A DNA stretch of 64,000 nt from an uncultured Atopobiaceae bacterium (GTDB taxonomy: Bacteria > Actinomycetota > Coriobacteriia > Coriobacteriales > Atopobiaceae): assembly GCA_947625405.1 (NCBI GenBank), contig CANQOF010000009.1, positions 1-64,000 on the forward strand, written 5' to 3'. This document shows, piece after piece, positions 1 to 8,538 of the stretch. Both the position numbers and the translations under genes were made by a program. Within the stretch, counting starts at the first letter, position 1. Every line of letters begins with the position of its first letter. Under the pieces are notes generated by a model. That model saw only the letters and a program-made list of their open reading frames with translations. It made no database searches and was not told where the DNA came from.

Positions 1-10
1 GGCTTTCACC

Positions 11-96
11 GGCCCTTTTTCTCGGGTGACACACCTCCAATTGGCATACGGGCTTTGGCTCCGGCGGACCACTCCTCCGGGCCGAGAAAAAGGGCC
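11..96. repeat. Perfect 15-bp inverted repeat, long-loop hairpin
   Basis: GGCCCTTTTTCTCGG at 11-25 is matched exactly by its reverse complement CCGAGAAAAAGGGCC at 82-96, with a loop of 56 bases. An A/T run sits inside each arm, so read on either strand it could fold as a bidirectional terminator-like stem. It could also be the outer arms of a small mobile palindrome. The match is seen directly; its function is inferred. Confidence 0.6.
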
Positions 97-184
97 TTCC
101 CTTTTACGGCTCCCACAGGGCTCCGGGGACTATAGGCACCCCTGCCCTCGCAAGGCATTGCAACAACAAGCTACGAGTGATGGG

Positions 185-305
185 CGAGCTAGACGTCAGC
201 GAGACCTCTCATGGATCCTTACTTCAACGATCGGAGGGTCAGAGACGAGCAAAACGCCAGCGAGACCTCTCGGAGTGCCCGAGATAGAACCGATCGTGGA
301 GGCGT
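185..305. repeat. Imperfect tandem duplication, period about 61 bp
   Basis: The 26-mers at 185-210 and 246-271 agree at 23 positions and share the block CAGCGAGACCTCTC. A second shared block, CGATCG followed by a G-rich run, lies at about 228 and 291. Two copies are present and no third was found. Its meaning is unknown. Confidence 0.55.
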
Positions 306-455
306 AACAACCCGGTGGGTTGTTGCGAAAGCAATGCAATACAGGTCTTAGAACCAAGCTACCCTCCCAAGCGAACTTGAGAGGGTAGCGTACTTCGCTA
401 CTCGAGGATCCGGGATCGGCCCTAGATTGGGCGCTATGGAAAGCCGCAGCGCCAA

Positions 456-1985
456 CTAGAAGATGCCGCCTATGCACGCATAGATGATGCCGATGATGCC
501 GAGGACGATGACGATGATGAGCAGAACCTTCTCCCACTTGCCGAGCATAGAGCTGTAGGTGCCGGTGGCGCCGTTCTGCTTAAGCCCCACGAAGAAGATG
601 GGGATGCCGATGGCGTAGACGATGCACGCCACCATGAGGTAGTTCAGGCCGGCGGAGTACACGAGGAAGAGCGAGAAGATCGTGCCGAGGATGCCCGTCA
701 CGAGGCCGTTCGTCTTGCTGAAACGGATCTTGGGCCAGGGCTCCGTCTTGGCGATTTTCCAGAGGAAGAGGCAGCAGAGCAGGTAGCACGGCATTGCCAT
801 CACGGACGTGATGGAGATCATCGTTGTCCAGGCGTTACCGGGCAAGAAGTGGCAGAGGATCAAGAGCGCCTGGATGATGATGCCCGTCCAGAGCAGGGCC
901 TTCGTGGGCGCGTCGGCGTCGTTGGTCTTGCCGAAGGATTTCGGGAAGATGCCATCCTGCGCGGCGAAGAGCGGCATCTGGCCGAGCATGAGCATCCACA
1001 CGAGCCAGCTCGAGAGCACGGAGATGATCACGCCAACGTTCACGAGGATCTCGCCCCAGCTGCCGAACTTGTCGAGCATGATGGCCGCCATCGAGGGGTT
1101 CTCCATCGCGGCGATCTGCGTTTGGTCGTAGACGCCGAGCGGGAGGAGCGAGGAGAGCACGTAGAGCACGAGGATCGCGAGGTAGCCGATGGTGGTGGCC
1201 TTCGCCACGTCGTTTTGCGAGGTGGCCTGGCCGCTCACGACGACCGCGCCCTCGATGCCGATGAAGAGCCAAAGCGTGACGAGCATCGTCGAGGACGCCT
1301 GCCCCATCACGTCGCCGAAGTTAAACGCGAGCGCCTTGCTACCGTCCATGCCGAAGAAGCCGTGGAAGAACGTGGCGAAGTTGAAGACGGTGAGGCAGGC
1401 GATGAGGAAGATGAGGACGGGGATGATCTTGCCGATCGTGCCGATGATGTTGATGAAGCTCGAGCTCTTGGCGCCGCGGCAGGCGAGCACGAACATGAGC
1501 CAGCTGATGGCGGAGGCGCCGATGATGCTCCACCAGTTCTTGCCGCCCTCGAAGGAGCCGGGGAAGAAGTAGTTGAGCGTGCTCATGATGAGGACGCCGT
1601 AGGCCACGAGGGCGAAGCAGTTGCAGATCCAGTAGCCGTAGGCCACGAAGAAGCCCACGAGCTTGCCGAAGCCTCGCGAGGCGTAGGTGTAGAGACCGTT
1701 CTTGAGCTCGGGCTTTGCCTGCGCGAGCACGCGGAAGGTGTTCGCGATGAACCACATGCCGATGCCGGTGATGGCCCACGCGATGATGATGCCGAGGCCG
1801 CCGGCGTCCGCGGTCATGTTCTGCGGCAGGTCGTAGATGCCGCCGCCCACCATAGCCGAGATAACGACGCCGATGAGGCCGATAAGCCCGACGCGCTTCG
1901 CGTCGGACGCGCTGGAGCTGGTGCTCTGCTGAGCGTCACCGGGCGCGACGGCGGTGGCGTTCTGGGTGTTGGGGGTGTCAGCCAT
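456..1985 (-). CDS. hdcP: APC-family amino acid antiporter, probable histidine/histamine exchanger
   Basis: A 509-residue integral membrane protein of the amino acid-polyamine-organocation superfamily with about 12-13 hydrophobic segments. The first segment contains the APC signature GVVISAMVGGGIYDLPQ (residues 36-52), close to arginine/ornithine-type basic amino acid exchangers. Substrate is inferred from context: the next gene upstream on the same strand is pyruvoyl histidine decarboxylase, and decarboxylase plus APC exchanger is the usual histamine module (histidine in, histamine out, generating proton motive force). GAGGGG lies 6 nt before the ATG. A hairpin sits in the 123-bp gap to hdcA. 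A basic amino acid antiporter of the ArcD type is the alternative. Confidence 0.82.
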   Translation of the reverse strand: MADTPNTQNATAVAPGDAQQSTSSSASDAKRVGLIGLIGVVISAMVGGGIYDLPQNMTADAGGLGIIIAWAITGIGMWFIANTFRVLAQAKPELKNGLYTYASRGFGKLVGFFVAYGYWICNCFALVAYGVLIMSTLNYFFPGSFEGGKNWWSIIGASAISWLMFVLACRGAKSSSFINIIGTIGKIIPVLIFLIACLTVFNFATFFHGFFGMDGSKALAFNFGDVMGQASSTMLVTLWLFIGIEGAVVVSGQATSQNDVAKATTIGYLAILVLYVLSSLLPLGVYDQTQIAAMENPSMAAIMLDKFGSWGEILVNVGVIISVLSSWLVWMLMLGQMPLFAAQDGIFPKSFGKTNDADAPTKALLWTGIIIQALLILCHFLPGNAWTTMISITSVMAMPCYLLCCLFLWKIAKTEPWPKIRFSKTNGLVTGILGTIFSLFLVYSAGLNYLMVACIVYAIGIPIFFVGLKQNGATGTYSSMLGKWEKVLLIIVIVLGIIGIIYACIGGIF

Positions 1986-2064
1986 GGTGGCCCCTCACTC
2001 TTCTATCGGTGCGGATACGACGGGTAGCGCAGAGTGGTGCGGGGTGGAACCTTAGGAGAACGCA

Positions 2065-2094
2065 CCCCGTGAGCTGGGTGATCAGCCCACGGGG
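2065..2094 (-). terminator. Intercistronic hairpin between hdcA and hdcP
   Basis: CCCCGTGAGCTG pairs with CAGCCCACGGGG (11 of 12) around a 6-base loop. On the minus strand it follows the hdcA stop directly. There is no good T-tract, so it is more likely an RNA-stabilising or partial-termination stem that sets unequal expression of decarboxylase and permease than a full terminator. Confidence 0.5.
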
Positions 2095-2108
2095 CGCGCA
2101 GAGGACAC

Positions 2109-3056
2109 TTACGCCTTGAGGCCGGTGAGGCTCTCGAAGCCCTGGCCCTCGAGCCAGCCCTCGAGGCTCATGCCGTTAAGGGCGCCGAAGCCCGCGTCGG
2201 GGACGGCGTGGCGCGCGAGCGTCACGTATGGGCCCACCGTGATGGCGTTGCCGATCTGGTTCGGCTTCATCATCGCGTGCGCGTAGGAGATGTAGGTGCG
2301 GTCGAAGAGGACGCCGCTATCGCGCCCGCACTCGACGACGGACCAGACGATCTCCTTGCGGTGCTCGTCGAGCCACGCGCACATCTCCTCCTCGTTGTCG
2401 TTCTTGGTCCAGATGCCCGCGTCCTCGATGAAGAGGTCGGCGCAGTAGTCGCGGTCGTTGGAGAGCGAGATCGCGATGAAGGACCACACGCCGTAGCCCT
2501 CGCCGTCTTGGAACTCGCGATCGGTGGCGGGGCGATAGGCCGTCACGCCCTTGTTCGCGCAGATCACGTGTGAGCCGGGGGCGGGGTGGTAGCGGCGATC
2601 GACATCGGTGCCGAAGAGCTCGATGCCGGCCTCGAGGAGCGGCGCGCCGTCGTAGACGGGGAGCTTCTGGCCGTTGAACTGCGTTTCCTCGAAGAGCGGG
2701 GTCTGATGGTCGATGGAGGGGTGGCGCGCGAGGTCATAGCCCCACACCTGCCCCATCACGCCGCAGAAGGAGCTCGCGGTGAGCATGTTGATCTGGCCCA
2801 CGTAGGCGTCCGCGACCTCGGCCTTGTCGTAGGTGACGATGCCGTCGATGAGGACGTCATTCGTCTTGTCGACGACCCCGCAGGAGACCTTCAGGATGTT
2901 CACGTAGCCGTTGCCGATCGCCCCCGGCATGCCATAGCCGTCGGACCAGTCGTTGTAGGGGCTGATGGCGGTTTTGTCGAGAAGCGGGTGGCGCAGCGTC
3001 TCGTGGCGCGAAGCCGACTTGGCGATGGTGCGGTTGTCACGGGTCTCGATGCTCAT
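2109..3056 (-). CDS. hdcA: Pyruvoyl-dependent histidine decarboxylase proenzyme
   Basis: A 315-residue protein closely resembling the Lactobacillus 30a type enzyme (about 310 residues). It converts histidine to histamine and CO2 in the cytoplasm using a pyruvoyl group made by self-cleavage of a Ser-Ser bond. The site is visible as TASSFCG, Ser95-Ser96. Other family blocks are present: SPYNDWSDGYG-PGAIGNGYV (32-52), LFIEDAGIW and MKPNQIGNAITVGPYVTLAR. The start is the ATG behind GGAGG; an open frame runs far upstream through a repeat cluster, but that part has no family similarity. hdcP follows on the same strand. No hdcB maturation gene or hisS is adjacent. Confidence 0.93.
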   Translation of the reverse strand: MSIETRDNRTIAKSASRHETLRHPLLDKTAISPYNDWSDGYGMPGAIGNGYVNILKVSCGVVDKTNDVLIDGIVTYDKAEVADAYVGQINMLTASSFCGVMGQVWGYDLARHPSIDHQTPLFEETQFNGQKLPVYDGAPLLEAGIELFGTDVDRRYHPAPGSHVICANKGVTAYRPATDREFQDGEGYGVWSFIAISLSNDRDYCADLFIEDAGIWTKNDNEEEMCAWLDEHRKEIVWSVVECGRDSGVLFDRTYISYAHAMMKPNQIGNAITVGPYVTLARHAVPDAGFGALNGMSLEGWLEGQGFESLTGLKA

Positions 3057-3073
3057 GGGGAGCCTCCTTCGGG

Positions 3074-3090
3074 CCTCGGCTGATCCGAGG
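3074..3090 (-). promoter_or_regulatory. Small stem just upstream of hdcA ribosome binding site
   Basis: CCTCGG-N5-CCGAGG forms a 6-bp perfect stem ending a few bases before the GAAGGAGG ribosome binding site of hdcA. It may protect the mRNA 5' region or tune translation. Regulation, for example by acid or histidine, is only a guess. Confidence 0.35.
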
Positions 3091-3217
3091 CACATTGCGG
3101 GTCGGGCCCTTGCGGGCGGGGGACAAGTGCGTGGCGAATGCCATGCCGGGTGTGTTCCCCGAAAAAACGCGATTTCTACCGATTTGACGTAACACATCGG
3201 CAAACAACCGCACCCCG

Positions 3218-3468
3218 CAAGACAAAAGGGACGGTTCGGCAAGACAGTGGGGACGGCAAGACAGTGGGGACGGAGTTTTGGGCAAGACAGTGGGGACGGA
3301 GTTTTTGTCTTGCGCGCAACGCATCTAGCAGCGGAAACGCCCCAAGACATTGGGGACGGACCTTTTGTCTTGGCAAAGCCGCAGGTAGAGGACGCGCGGC
3401 AAGACGAAAGGTCCGTCCCCAATGTCTTGCTGTCTTGCAAGACGAAAGGTCCGTCCCCACTGTCTTGC
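3218..3468. repeat. Cluster of REP-like short palindromic repeats
   Basis: The motif CAAGACA(g/t)TGGGGACGG occurs repeatedly. Partial units lie at 3218-3234, 3240-3256 and 3257-3273. Complete units, with CAAGACA and TTGTCTTG as inverted ends around a GGGGACGG centre, lie at 3283-3312 and 3342-3373. Two complete units in opposite orientation lie at 3399-3430 and 3437-3468. Another single unit is at 53121-53150. The architecture matches REP/BIME-type elements mobilised by TnpA-REP proteins; no such transposase gene is in this window. The cluster fills the gap between hdcA and the lipoprotein gene. Confidence 0.8.
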
Positions 3469-3472
3469 GGGG

Positions 3473-4411
3473 CTAGTCGAGGAGGCCGGTGGCGAGGGAG
3501 AGGGTGAGGGCGTTCACGAGGGCTTGGCCGCCGGAGCACCGGGCGAGTGCGCGGTTGAAGTTCGTGGGGCTGGCGAGCTCGGCGTAGGCGATCGAGATCA
3601 CGACGCCGTCTCCGCGCTCGGCCTGCGTGATGAGGCCCTGTTCGTTCGTTTGGATGGACCACGTCTCGCGCACGTCGCCGGAGACGTCGAGCGTGTCCTC
3701 GCGATAGGCGAGTTCGAGCTCGAGCGTGGCGCCGGTAATCGTGTTCTCCACGTGGCTCGCGCGCCCGTCGGCATCGAAGGTCACGCTCTGGTTGGTGGCG
3801 ATTTCCGTGGGCTCGGCGTCTGAGCGGCTCCCGTCTTCGTTCAGGACGGGCACGCTCACCGTCGACTGCTCGATCCACTCCGCGAGGGAAAGGCCGTTTT
3901 GCTCGAGGTCGTAGGTGGTCTTCCACTCATAGGAGAGCCCGCTCGCCGCATCCTCGCCGTTTCCCGTGTAGGAGAGCTCGATTTCCTCGCCCTCGCTCTC
4001 GAAGCTCGGCGTGCCGTAGGTGAGCGAGACCACGCTCGCCACGTCGCCGATGCGCATCGTCGCCTCGCGTTGCGTGAGCAGGTTTTCCGCATAGGTGTAG
4101 CTCGCGGTTTGGCTGGTCTGCGTGTTCGGCTGGGAGCTCACGGTCTCTTGGCTCGTGAGGTTTCCCGCGTCGTCGTAGGCGTTCGTCACCTCGGTCTTCC
4201 AACCCTCGCCGGCGATCGACCACGACGAGACGGCGAAGGCAGGGCCGGATTCGCTTGCGAGGTCGAGGTAGTTCTCGGCCATCGTGGCTTGGCTCGCGGT
4301 GTCCGAAGCGGGCGCATCGTTTTCCGCCTCCGCGCCACCGCACGCGACAAGGCCGAGCATGAGCGCGCTCGTGGCGAGCGCTGTGGCGAGGGCAGTGCGG
4401 AAGCGATGCAT
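3473..4411 (-). CDS. Predicted secreted lipoprotein, unknown function
   Basis: 312 residues. The N-terminus is a lipoprotein signal: two arginines, a hydrophobic stretch and the lipobox LVAC with the lipidated Cys at residue 24, followed by a Gly/Ala/Asp-rich tether. The rest is a soluble, Thr/Ser-rich, beta-like domain (repeated patterns such as VSLTYG and LSYTGNG) with no family I recognise. GAGGAG lies 8 nt upstream of the chosen ATG. The stop falls 5 bp from the REP-like repeat cluster. The gene is divergent from the DUF6020 gene with only about 75 bp between them. Confidence 0.75.
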   Translation of the reverse strand: MHRFRTALATALATSALMLGLVACGGAEAENDAPASDTASQATMAENYLDLASESGPAFAVSSWSIAGEGWKTEVTNAYDDAGNLTSQETVSSQPNTQTSQTASYTYAENLLTQREATMRIGDVASVVSLTYGTPSFESEGEEIELSYTGNGEDAASGLSYEWKTTYDLEQNGLSLAEWIEQSTVSVPVLNEDGSRSDAEPTEIATNQSVTFDADGRASHVENTITGATLELELAYREDTLDVSGDVRETWSIQTNEQGLITQAERGDGVVISIAYAELASPTNFNRALARCSGGQALVNALTLSLATGLLD

Positions 4412-4485
4412 GGCGAGCCTCCTCGGCGTGCGCGGATCTCGAGGCAATCCCTTCGCCTATTGTGGCCTTTTGCGCCGAGGAAAGG

Positions 4486-6405
4486 ATGCCTCTGCTAGGC
4501 TTTCCCTTGGCGCTCGCGAGCGTGAAGGGCACGCTGAAAAGGGGAGTGGAAGTGGCTGAGAGCAGGACCGTTTCGAGCGGTCGCGAGCCTCGGGGCTCGC
4601 ATCGCTGCGCGCACCTCGCCCAGTCGACCCCCGAAGGCGCGCCCTCGCGCGTGCTCCATGCGCTCCTTCGCTTCGACGCGGGCGCACTGCTCTTCGCCCT
4701 CGTGTCGGCGACGACCTACGTGGTGTCGGGCGTGGCCTACGTCGGCGGCATCGAGTTCGGGCAACCGCTTGCGCCCTACGAATGGGTGGATGCTCCGACC
4801 TTCGCGATTCTCGTGGTGAAATGGCTGCTCAGTGCCATCGTCCTCTACTTCCTCGCGGCGGGCCTCATCGCGCTTTGGGGAGGCTCCACTCGCGAAAACT
4901 GCGAGATCACGGGCTATAGGGAAGCCCTGCGTCGCCGCTTTTGGCCGTGTGCGGCGGCGCTTGTCCTTTGCTGGGCTCCCTGGGTGATCGCCTCGCTTCC
5001 CGCTACGATGGACCAAGACACCATCTGGCAGGTGCTCATCTGGCGCACGCCCGACATGTGGTACGACCACCATCCCTGGCTCACGACCATGCTCTTTGGC
5101 TCGATCTTCGACGCGGGCGCCGCGATGGGTTCCCAATCCATCGCGCTCAGCATGGCGAGCGTGGTCCAGAGCCTTCTCTACGTGGCGGTGACCTCGGCCG
5201 CGCTCTGCTACGTGTGGCGATTCGAGCGCGCGAGGGGGCTTTTCTGGTTCGCGATCGTATGCGCCTGCCTCGTGCCGGCGTTTCCGTTCTACGCGTGCAG
5301 GCTCGAGAAGGACACGCTCTTCTGTCTCGGCCTCGTGCCCTTCGTGATCCTGCTCCTCGATGGCGTCCGCACGCGCGGACGCTCCCTCGCCACTCCCGCG
5401 CGGATCGTCATCCTCTGCGCGCTCGCGATTTGGCTCGTGCTCACGAAGAAGACGGGCGTCTACATCGTGATCCCCACGCTCCTTTTCCTCGGGCTCTATT
5501 GCGCGCGCGGAAAGTGGCAGCCGGCGATCATCTCGATGGCGCTGGGCGCGGGCTGCTTTGCCGTCTGGCAAGGCATCGCGCTGCCGATGCTCGGCGTGGC
5601 ACCGGGCCCGAGCAAGGAGCTCTTCTCGCTGCCCTTCCAGCAAACCGCGCGCTACGTCGTCCTGCATCCTGATGATGTGACACCCGAGGAGCGCGCGGCC
5701 ATCGACGCGGTGCTCTTCTTCGACGATCTCGACGAGCAGTATCGCTTCGATACGGCCGACCCGGTGAAGGACAACTACAAAAGCCTCGAGGGCGAGGCGC
5801 TCGTCCCGTATTTCAAAGCGTGGCTCGCCATGGGCCTTCGCCATCCCGGCACGTACGCCACGGCGACGCTCGGGACGAACCTCAACCTCTTCGACGTGCA
5901 TCCCTTCGCCGTGAACGTGGGAAGCGACGCCTCCTGGGTGGATGAGAACGTGGCGTTTTTCTCGCAGTATTTGCACGACGATCTCACGGAGGCGGAGATC
6001 GAGGAGCGCGACGAGACGACCGAGGAGGGCATCGCCGAATGGCCGCAATTCGCGTGGCTCCGGAGCGCGCTTGAAGGCTACGCGTCGATCTTTTCCCACA
6101 TGCCGTTCACCGTGTTTAATTCCCCGGCGGTCGTGCAGTTTTACCTGCCATTCCTTTGCGCCTGCTGCTTCGTGAGCCGGCTCTTCGGGCGTGCGCGTGC
6201 CGCGGTGTTCGTAGCGGTGGTGCCCTGGGCGCTCATCTTCCTGTCGATCGTGGTGGGGCCGATGACGCTCGATCGCTACTTCATCACCGGGCTCTGGGGC
6301 GTGCCGCTTCTCCTCGTGCTGCCCATGGTTTGCCGGCTCTCAAGCTCGCCGCGCGGCTCTGCTAAGGTGGGGCGACATGCGAAGGCGACGGGCCGTTTGC
6401 CCTGA
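4486..6405 (+). CDS. Polytopic membrane protein, DUF6020-like
   Basis: About 639 residues with ten or more hydrophobic segments and a large extracytoplasmic loop (roughly residues 390-545) before the last helices. The layout and blocks such as ATMDQDTIWQ and DMWYDHHPWLTTM resemble the DUF6020 family of glycosyltransferase-C-like membrane proteins common in Actinobacteria and Firmicutes. It probably works on lipid-linked sugars in envelope glycan assembly. The GT2 gene 14 bp downstream supports that. The start is uncertain: ATG 4486 has GAGG 5 nt upstream, and GTG 4552 behind GGGGAG is an alternative. Confidence 0.65.
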   Translation: MPLLGFPLALASVKGTLKRGVEVAESRTVSSGREPRGSHRCAHLAQSTPEGAPSRVLHALLRFDAGALLFALVSATTYVVSGVAYVGGIEFGQPLAPYEWVDAPTFAILVVKWLLSAIVLYFLAAGLIALWGGSTRENCEITGYREALRRRFWPCAAALVLCWAPWVIASLPATMDQDTIWQVLIWRTPDMWYDHHPWLTTMLFGSIFDAGAAMGSQSIALSMASVVQSLLYVAVTSAALCYVWRFERARGLFWFAIVCACLVPAFPFYACRLEKDTLFCLGLVPFVILLLDGVRTRGRSLATPARIVILCALAIWLVLTKKTGVYIVIPTLLFLGLYCARGKWQPAIISMALGAGCFAVWQGIALPMLGVAPGPSKELFSLPFQQTARYVVLHPDDVTPEERAAIDAVLFFDDLDEQYRFDTADPVKDNYKSLEGEALVPYFKAWLAMGLRHPGTYATATLGTNLNLFDVHPFAVNVGSDASWVDENVAFFSQYLHDDLTEAEIEERDETTEEGIAEWPQFAWLRSALEGYASIFSHMPFTVFNSPAVVQFYLPFLCACCFVSRLFGRARAAVFVAVVPWALIFLSIVVGPMTLDRYFITGLWGVPLLLVLPMVCRLSSSPRGSAKVGRHAKATGRLP

Positions 6406-6418
6406 GGGGGATGAACCC

Positions 6419-7411
6419 TTGACGATGACATCCGAGCATGGGGGTGCGAAGGCGGGAACGCCTTCGATCGCGGTGCTCGTTCCCTGCTACAACGAAGCCC
6501 TCACCGTGGGCAAGGTCGTGGACGATTTCCATCGCGAGCTTCCCGAGGCCACGGTCTACGTCTACGACAACAACTCCTCGGATGGCACGGCCGACATCGC
6601 GCGCGAGCACGGCGCGGTCGTGCGCCACGAGCCGCGGCAGGGCAAGGGCAACGTGGTGCGCCAGATGCTGCGCGACATCGACGCGGACTACTACCTCATG
6701 GTCGATGGCGACGACACGTATCCCGCCGAGGCGGCGCGCTCGCTTCTCGAGCCGCTCATCCGTGGCGAGGCCGACACCGTGGTGGGGGATCGCCTCTCGA
6801 ATCAATCCTACGAGGAGGAGAACAGCCGCGCGTTCCATGGCTTCGGCAACGACCTCGTGCGCTGGCTCATCAAGATCCTCTATGGCTTTCGTTACGACGA
6901 CGTGATGACCGGCTATCGGAGCTTCACCTACGCGTTCGCGAAGACCCTCCCCGTGCTCTCGCCGGGGTTCGAGATAGAAACCGAGCTCTCCATCCACGCG
7001 GTGGACAAGGGCTGGAGGATCACGCAGGTGCCGATCATCTATCGCGACCGGCCAGAGGGCTCGTACTCCAAGCTCTCGACGTTCTCCGACGGCGCGAAGG
7101 TGCTGCGGATGATCGGCTCGCTCTTCAAGGACTACAAGCCGCTCGGATTCTTCCTGCTCCTCGCGCTCGTGAGCGTCATCGTGGGCCTCATCCTCGCCAT
7201 CCCCATCTTCATCGAGTACGCGCAGACGGGGCTCGTGCCCCGTCTCCCGACGGCGATCCTTTCGCTCGCCTTCGCGGGGCTTGCGGTGGTGCTCGTGGTG
7301 GCGGGCCTCATCCTCGACACCACGGTGAAGGGCTCACGGCGCCAGTGGGAGCTCGATTGCTACCGCGCCTTTGCCGAGGCGCGGAAGCGCCTCGATATGG
7401 AGCAGCGGTAA
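6419..7411 (+). CDS. Family 2 glycosyltransferase with C-terminal membrane helices
   Basis: About 330 residues. A GT2 (DPM1-like, GT-A fold) domain occupies about residues 10-235, with the motifs VPCYNEA, YDNNSSDGT and MVDGDDTYP (metal-binding acidic cluster). Two C-terminal transmembrane helices follow, so the enzyme is membrane-bound and likely moves a sugar to a polyprenyl phosphate or an envelope glycan. TTG 6419 is chosen because AGGGGG lies 8 nt upstream; ATG 6425 is in frame. It probably shares an operon with the DUF6020 gene. Confidence 0.85.
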   Translation: MTMTSEHGGAKAGTPSIAVLVPCYNEALTVGKVVDDFHRELPEATVYVYDNNSSDGTADIAREHGAVVRHEPRQGKGNVVRQMLRDIDADYYLMVDGDDTYPAEAARSLLEPLIRGEADTVVGDRLSNQSYEEENSRAFHGFGNDLVRWLIKILYGFRYDDVMTGYRSFTYAFAKTLPVLSPGFEIETELSIHAVDKGWRITQVPIIYRDRPEGSYSKLSTFSDGAKVLRMIGSLFKDYKPLGFFLLLALVSVIVGLILAIPIFIEYAQTGLVPRLPTAILSLAFAGLAVVLVVAGLILDTTVKGSRRQWELDCYRAFAEARKRLDMEQR

Positions 7412-7444
7412 GCGCCTTCGTGGCCGCTTACAGCGAGACTCGAC

Positions 7445-8452
7445 TTAGTGCTCAGAGGTTGGTGAGGGCTCGTAGCCCGCGCGTTCGGAGATGATGTAGC
7501 GCGGGCGCGCCTTTGTCTCCATGTAGGTCTTGCCCACGTACGTGCCGATCACCCCGAGGCAAAGCAGCTGGATGCCGCCCATGAAGCACACGATCGCCGT
7601 GGTGGAGGCCCAGCCCGCCACGGCGTTTCCCATGAGCGCGGTCACGACGCACCAGATCACGCCGATGAACGAGATGACGCTGATTACGAGGCCGAGCCCG
7701 ACGATGATCTGCAGCGGGCGCGTGGAGAGCGACGTGATGCCGTCGAAGGCGAGCCCGAGCATCTTCGAGAGCGGGTAGTGCGATTCGCCGGCGAGGCGCT
7801 CGTTGCGCGCGTACTCCACCGTGGTGGACGGGAAGCCCACGAGCGGGAAGAGGCCGCGCAGGTAGAGGTTCACTTCCTCGAAGTCCGCGAACTCGTCGAG
7901 CACGCGTGAGGAGGCGAGGCGGTAGTCGGCCGCGTTGTAGACCACGTCCGCGCCGAGGAGCGAGAGCACCTTGTAGTAGGCCTGCGCGGTGCCGCGCTTG
8001 AAGGCGGTGTCGGTGGAGCGATCGTTGCGCACGCCGTAGACCACCTCGTAGCCGTCGCGATAGGCCTCGAGCATGCCGTCCATGGCATCGAGGTCGTCTT
8101 GGTCGTCGGCGTCGATGGAGATGGTCACATCGGCGAGGCCGCGCGCCTCCATGAGGCCGCCCACCAGCGCGTTTTGGTGCCCGCGGTTGCGCGAGAGGCG
8201 GGCGCCGCGGGCGCGTCCGCCCATCTGGCGGGCGAGCGCGCGGATGATGGACCACGTGCCGTCCTTCGAGCCGTCATCCACGTAGAGCACGAAGCTGTCC
8301 TTGGCGCAGAGGCCCTTGAGCTCGAGCGATTGGAGCTTCTCGTCGAAGAGCGGCGCCGTGATGGGCAGCACCTCCTCCTCGTTGTAGCAGGGCACCACGA
8401 TGGCGAGCGTGGGCGGTGCTCCCTCGGGCTCTTGTATGGTGTGTGGGCTCAT
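7445..8452 (-). CDS. GtrB-like polyprenyl-phosphate glycosyltransferase
   Basis: 335 residues. The N-terminal GT2 domain has VPCYNEEE, VDDGSKDGTW and SIDADDQDD. Two hydrophobic helices near the C-terminus (about 235-310) are typical of GtrB/ArnC-like bactoprenol-phosphate glycosyltransferases. The gene diverges from a gtrA-type gene 86 bp away, giving the classical pair in which GtrB loads the lipid carrier and GtrA helps move it across the membrane. The start at ATG 8452 has AAAGG upstream; an upstream in-frame ATG at 8476 is possible. Confidence 0.85.
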   Translation of the reverse strand: MSPHTIQEPEGAPPTLAIVVPCYNEEEVLPITAPLFDEKLQSLELKGLCAKDSFVLYVDDGSKDGTWSIIRALARQMGGRARGARLSRNRGHQNALVGGLMEARGLADVTISIDADDQDDLDAMDGMLEAYRDGYEVVYGVRNDRSTDTAFKRGTAQAYYKVLSLLGADVVYNAADYRLASSRVLDEFADFEEVNLYLRGLFPLVGFPSTTVEYARNERLAGESHYPLSKMLGLAFDGITSLSTRPLQIIVGLGLVISVISFIGVIWCVVTALMGNAVAGWASTTAIVCFMGGIQLLCLGVIGTYVGKTYMETKARPRYIISERAGYEPSPTSEH

Positions 8453-8538
8453 ACGCAAGCCTTTCGCCGAGGACATCGTCTGACGGTATCCTAGCGAATG
8501 CGACGGAGCGAGCAGACACGTGCTAATCGGGAGGCCTC

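Larger units (their letters stand above)
1..455. other. Non-coding, structured left end; no convincing gene
   Basis: No frame here reads like a protein on either strand. The stretch lies downstream of the minus-strand permease gene and holds several nucleic-acid structures: a 15-bp perfect inverted repeat (11-25 with 82-96), an imperfect tandem duplication (185-305), a hairpin AACAACCC-GGT-GGGTTGTT (306-324) and a stem GCTACCCTC/GAGGGTAGC around 358-390. It could be a structured RNA or the degraded end of a neighbouring locus. I recognise no known RNA family in it. Confidence 0.5.

Noticed and set aside
849-2027. Long plus-strand frame opposite the APC exchanger
   Set aside because: Composition is the His/Glu/Arg/Val-rich pattern of an antisense shadow of a GC-rich gene; the exchanger has clear membrane topology and motifs.
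2109-3926. One long 605-codon frame covering hdcA and the repeat cluster
   Set aside because: The upstream half reads through REP-like repeats and antisense to the lipoprotein gene; family similarity and the ribosome binding site begin at ATG 3056.
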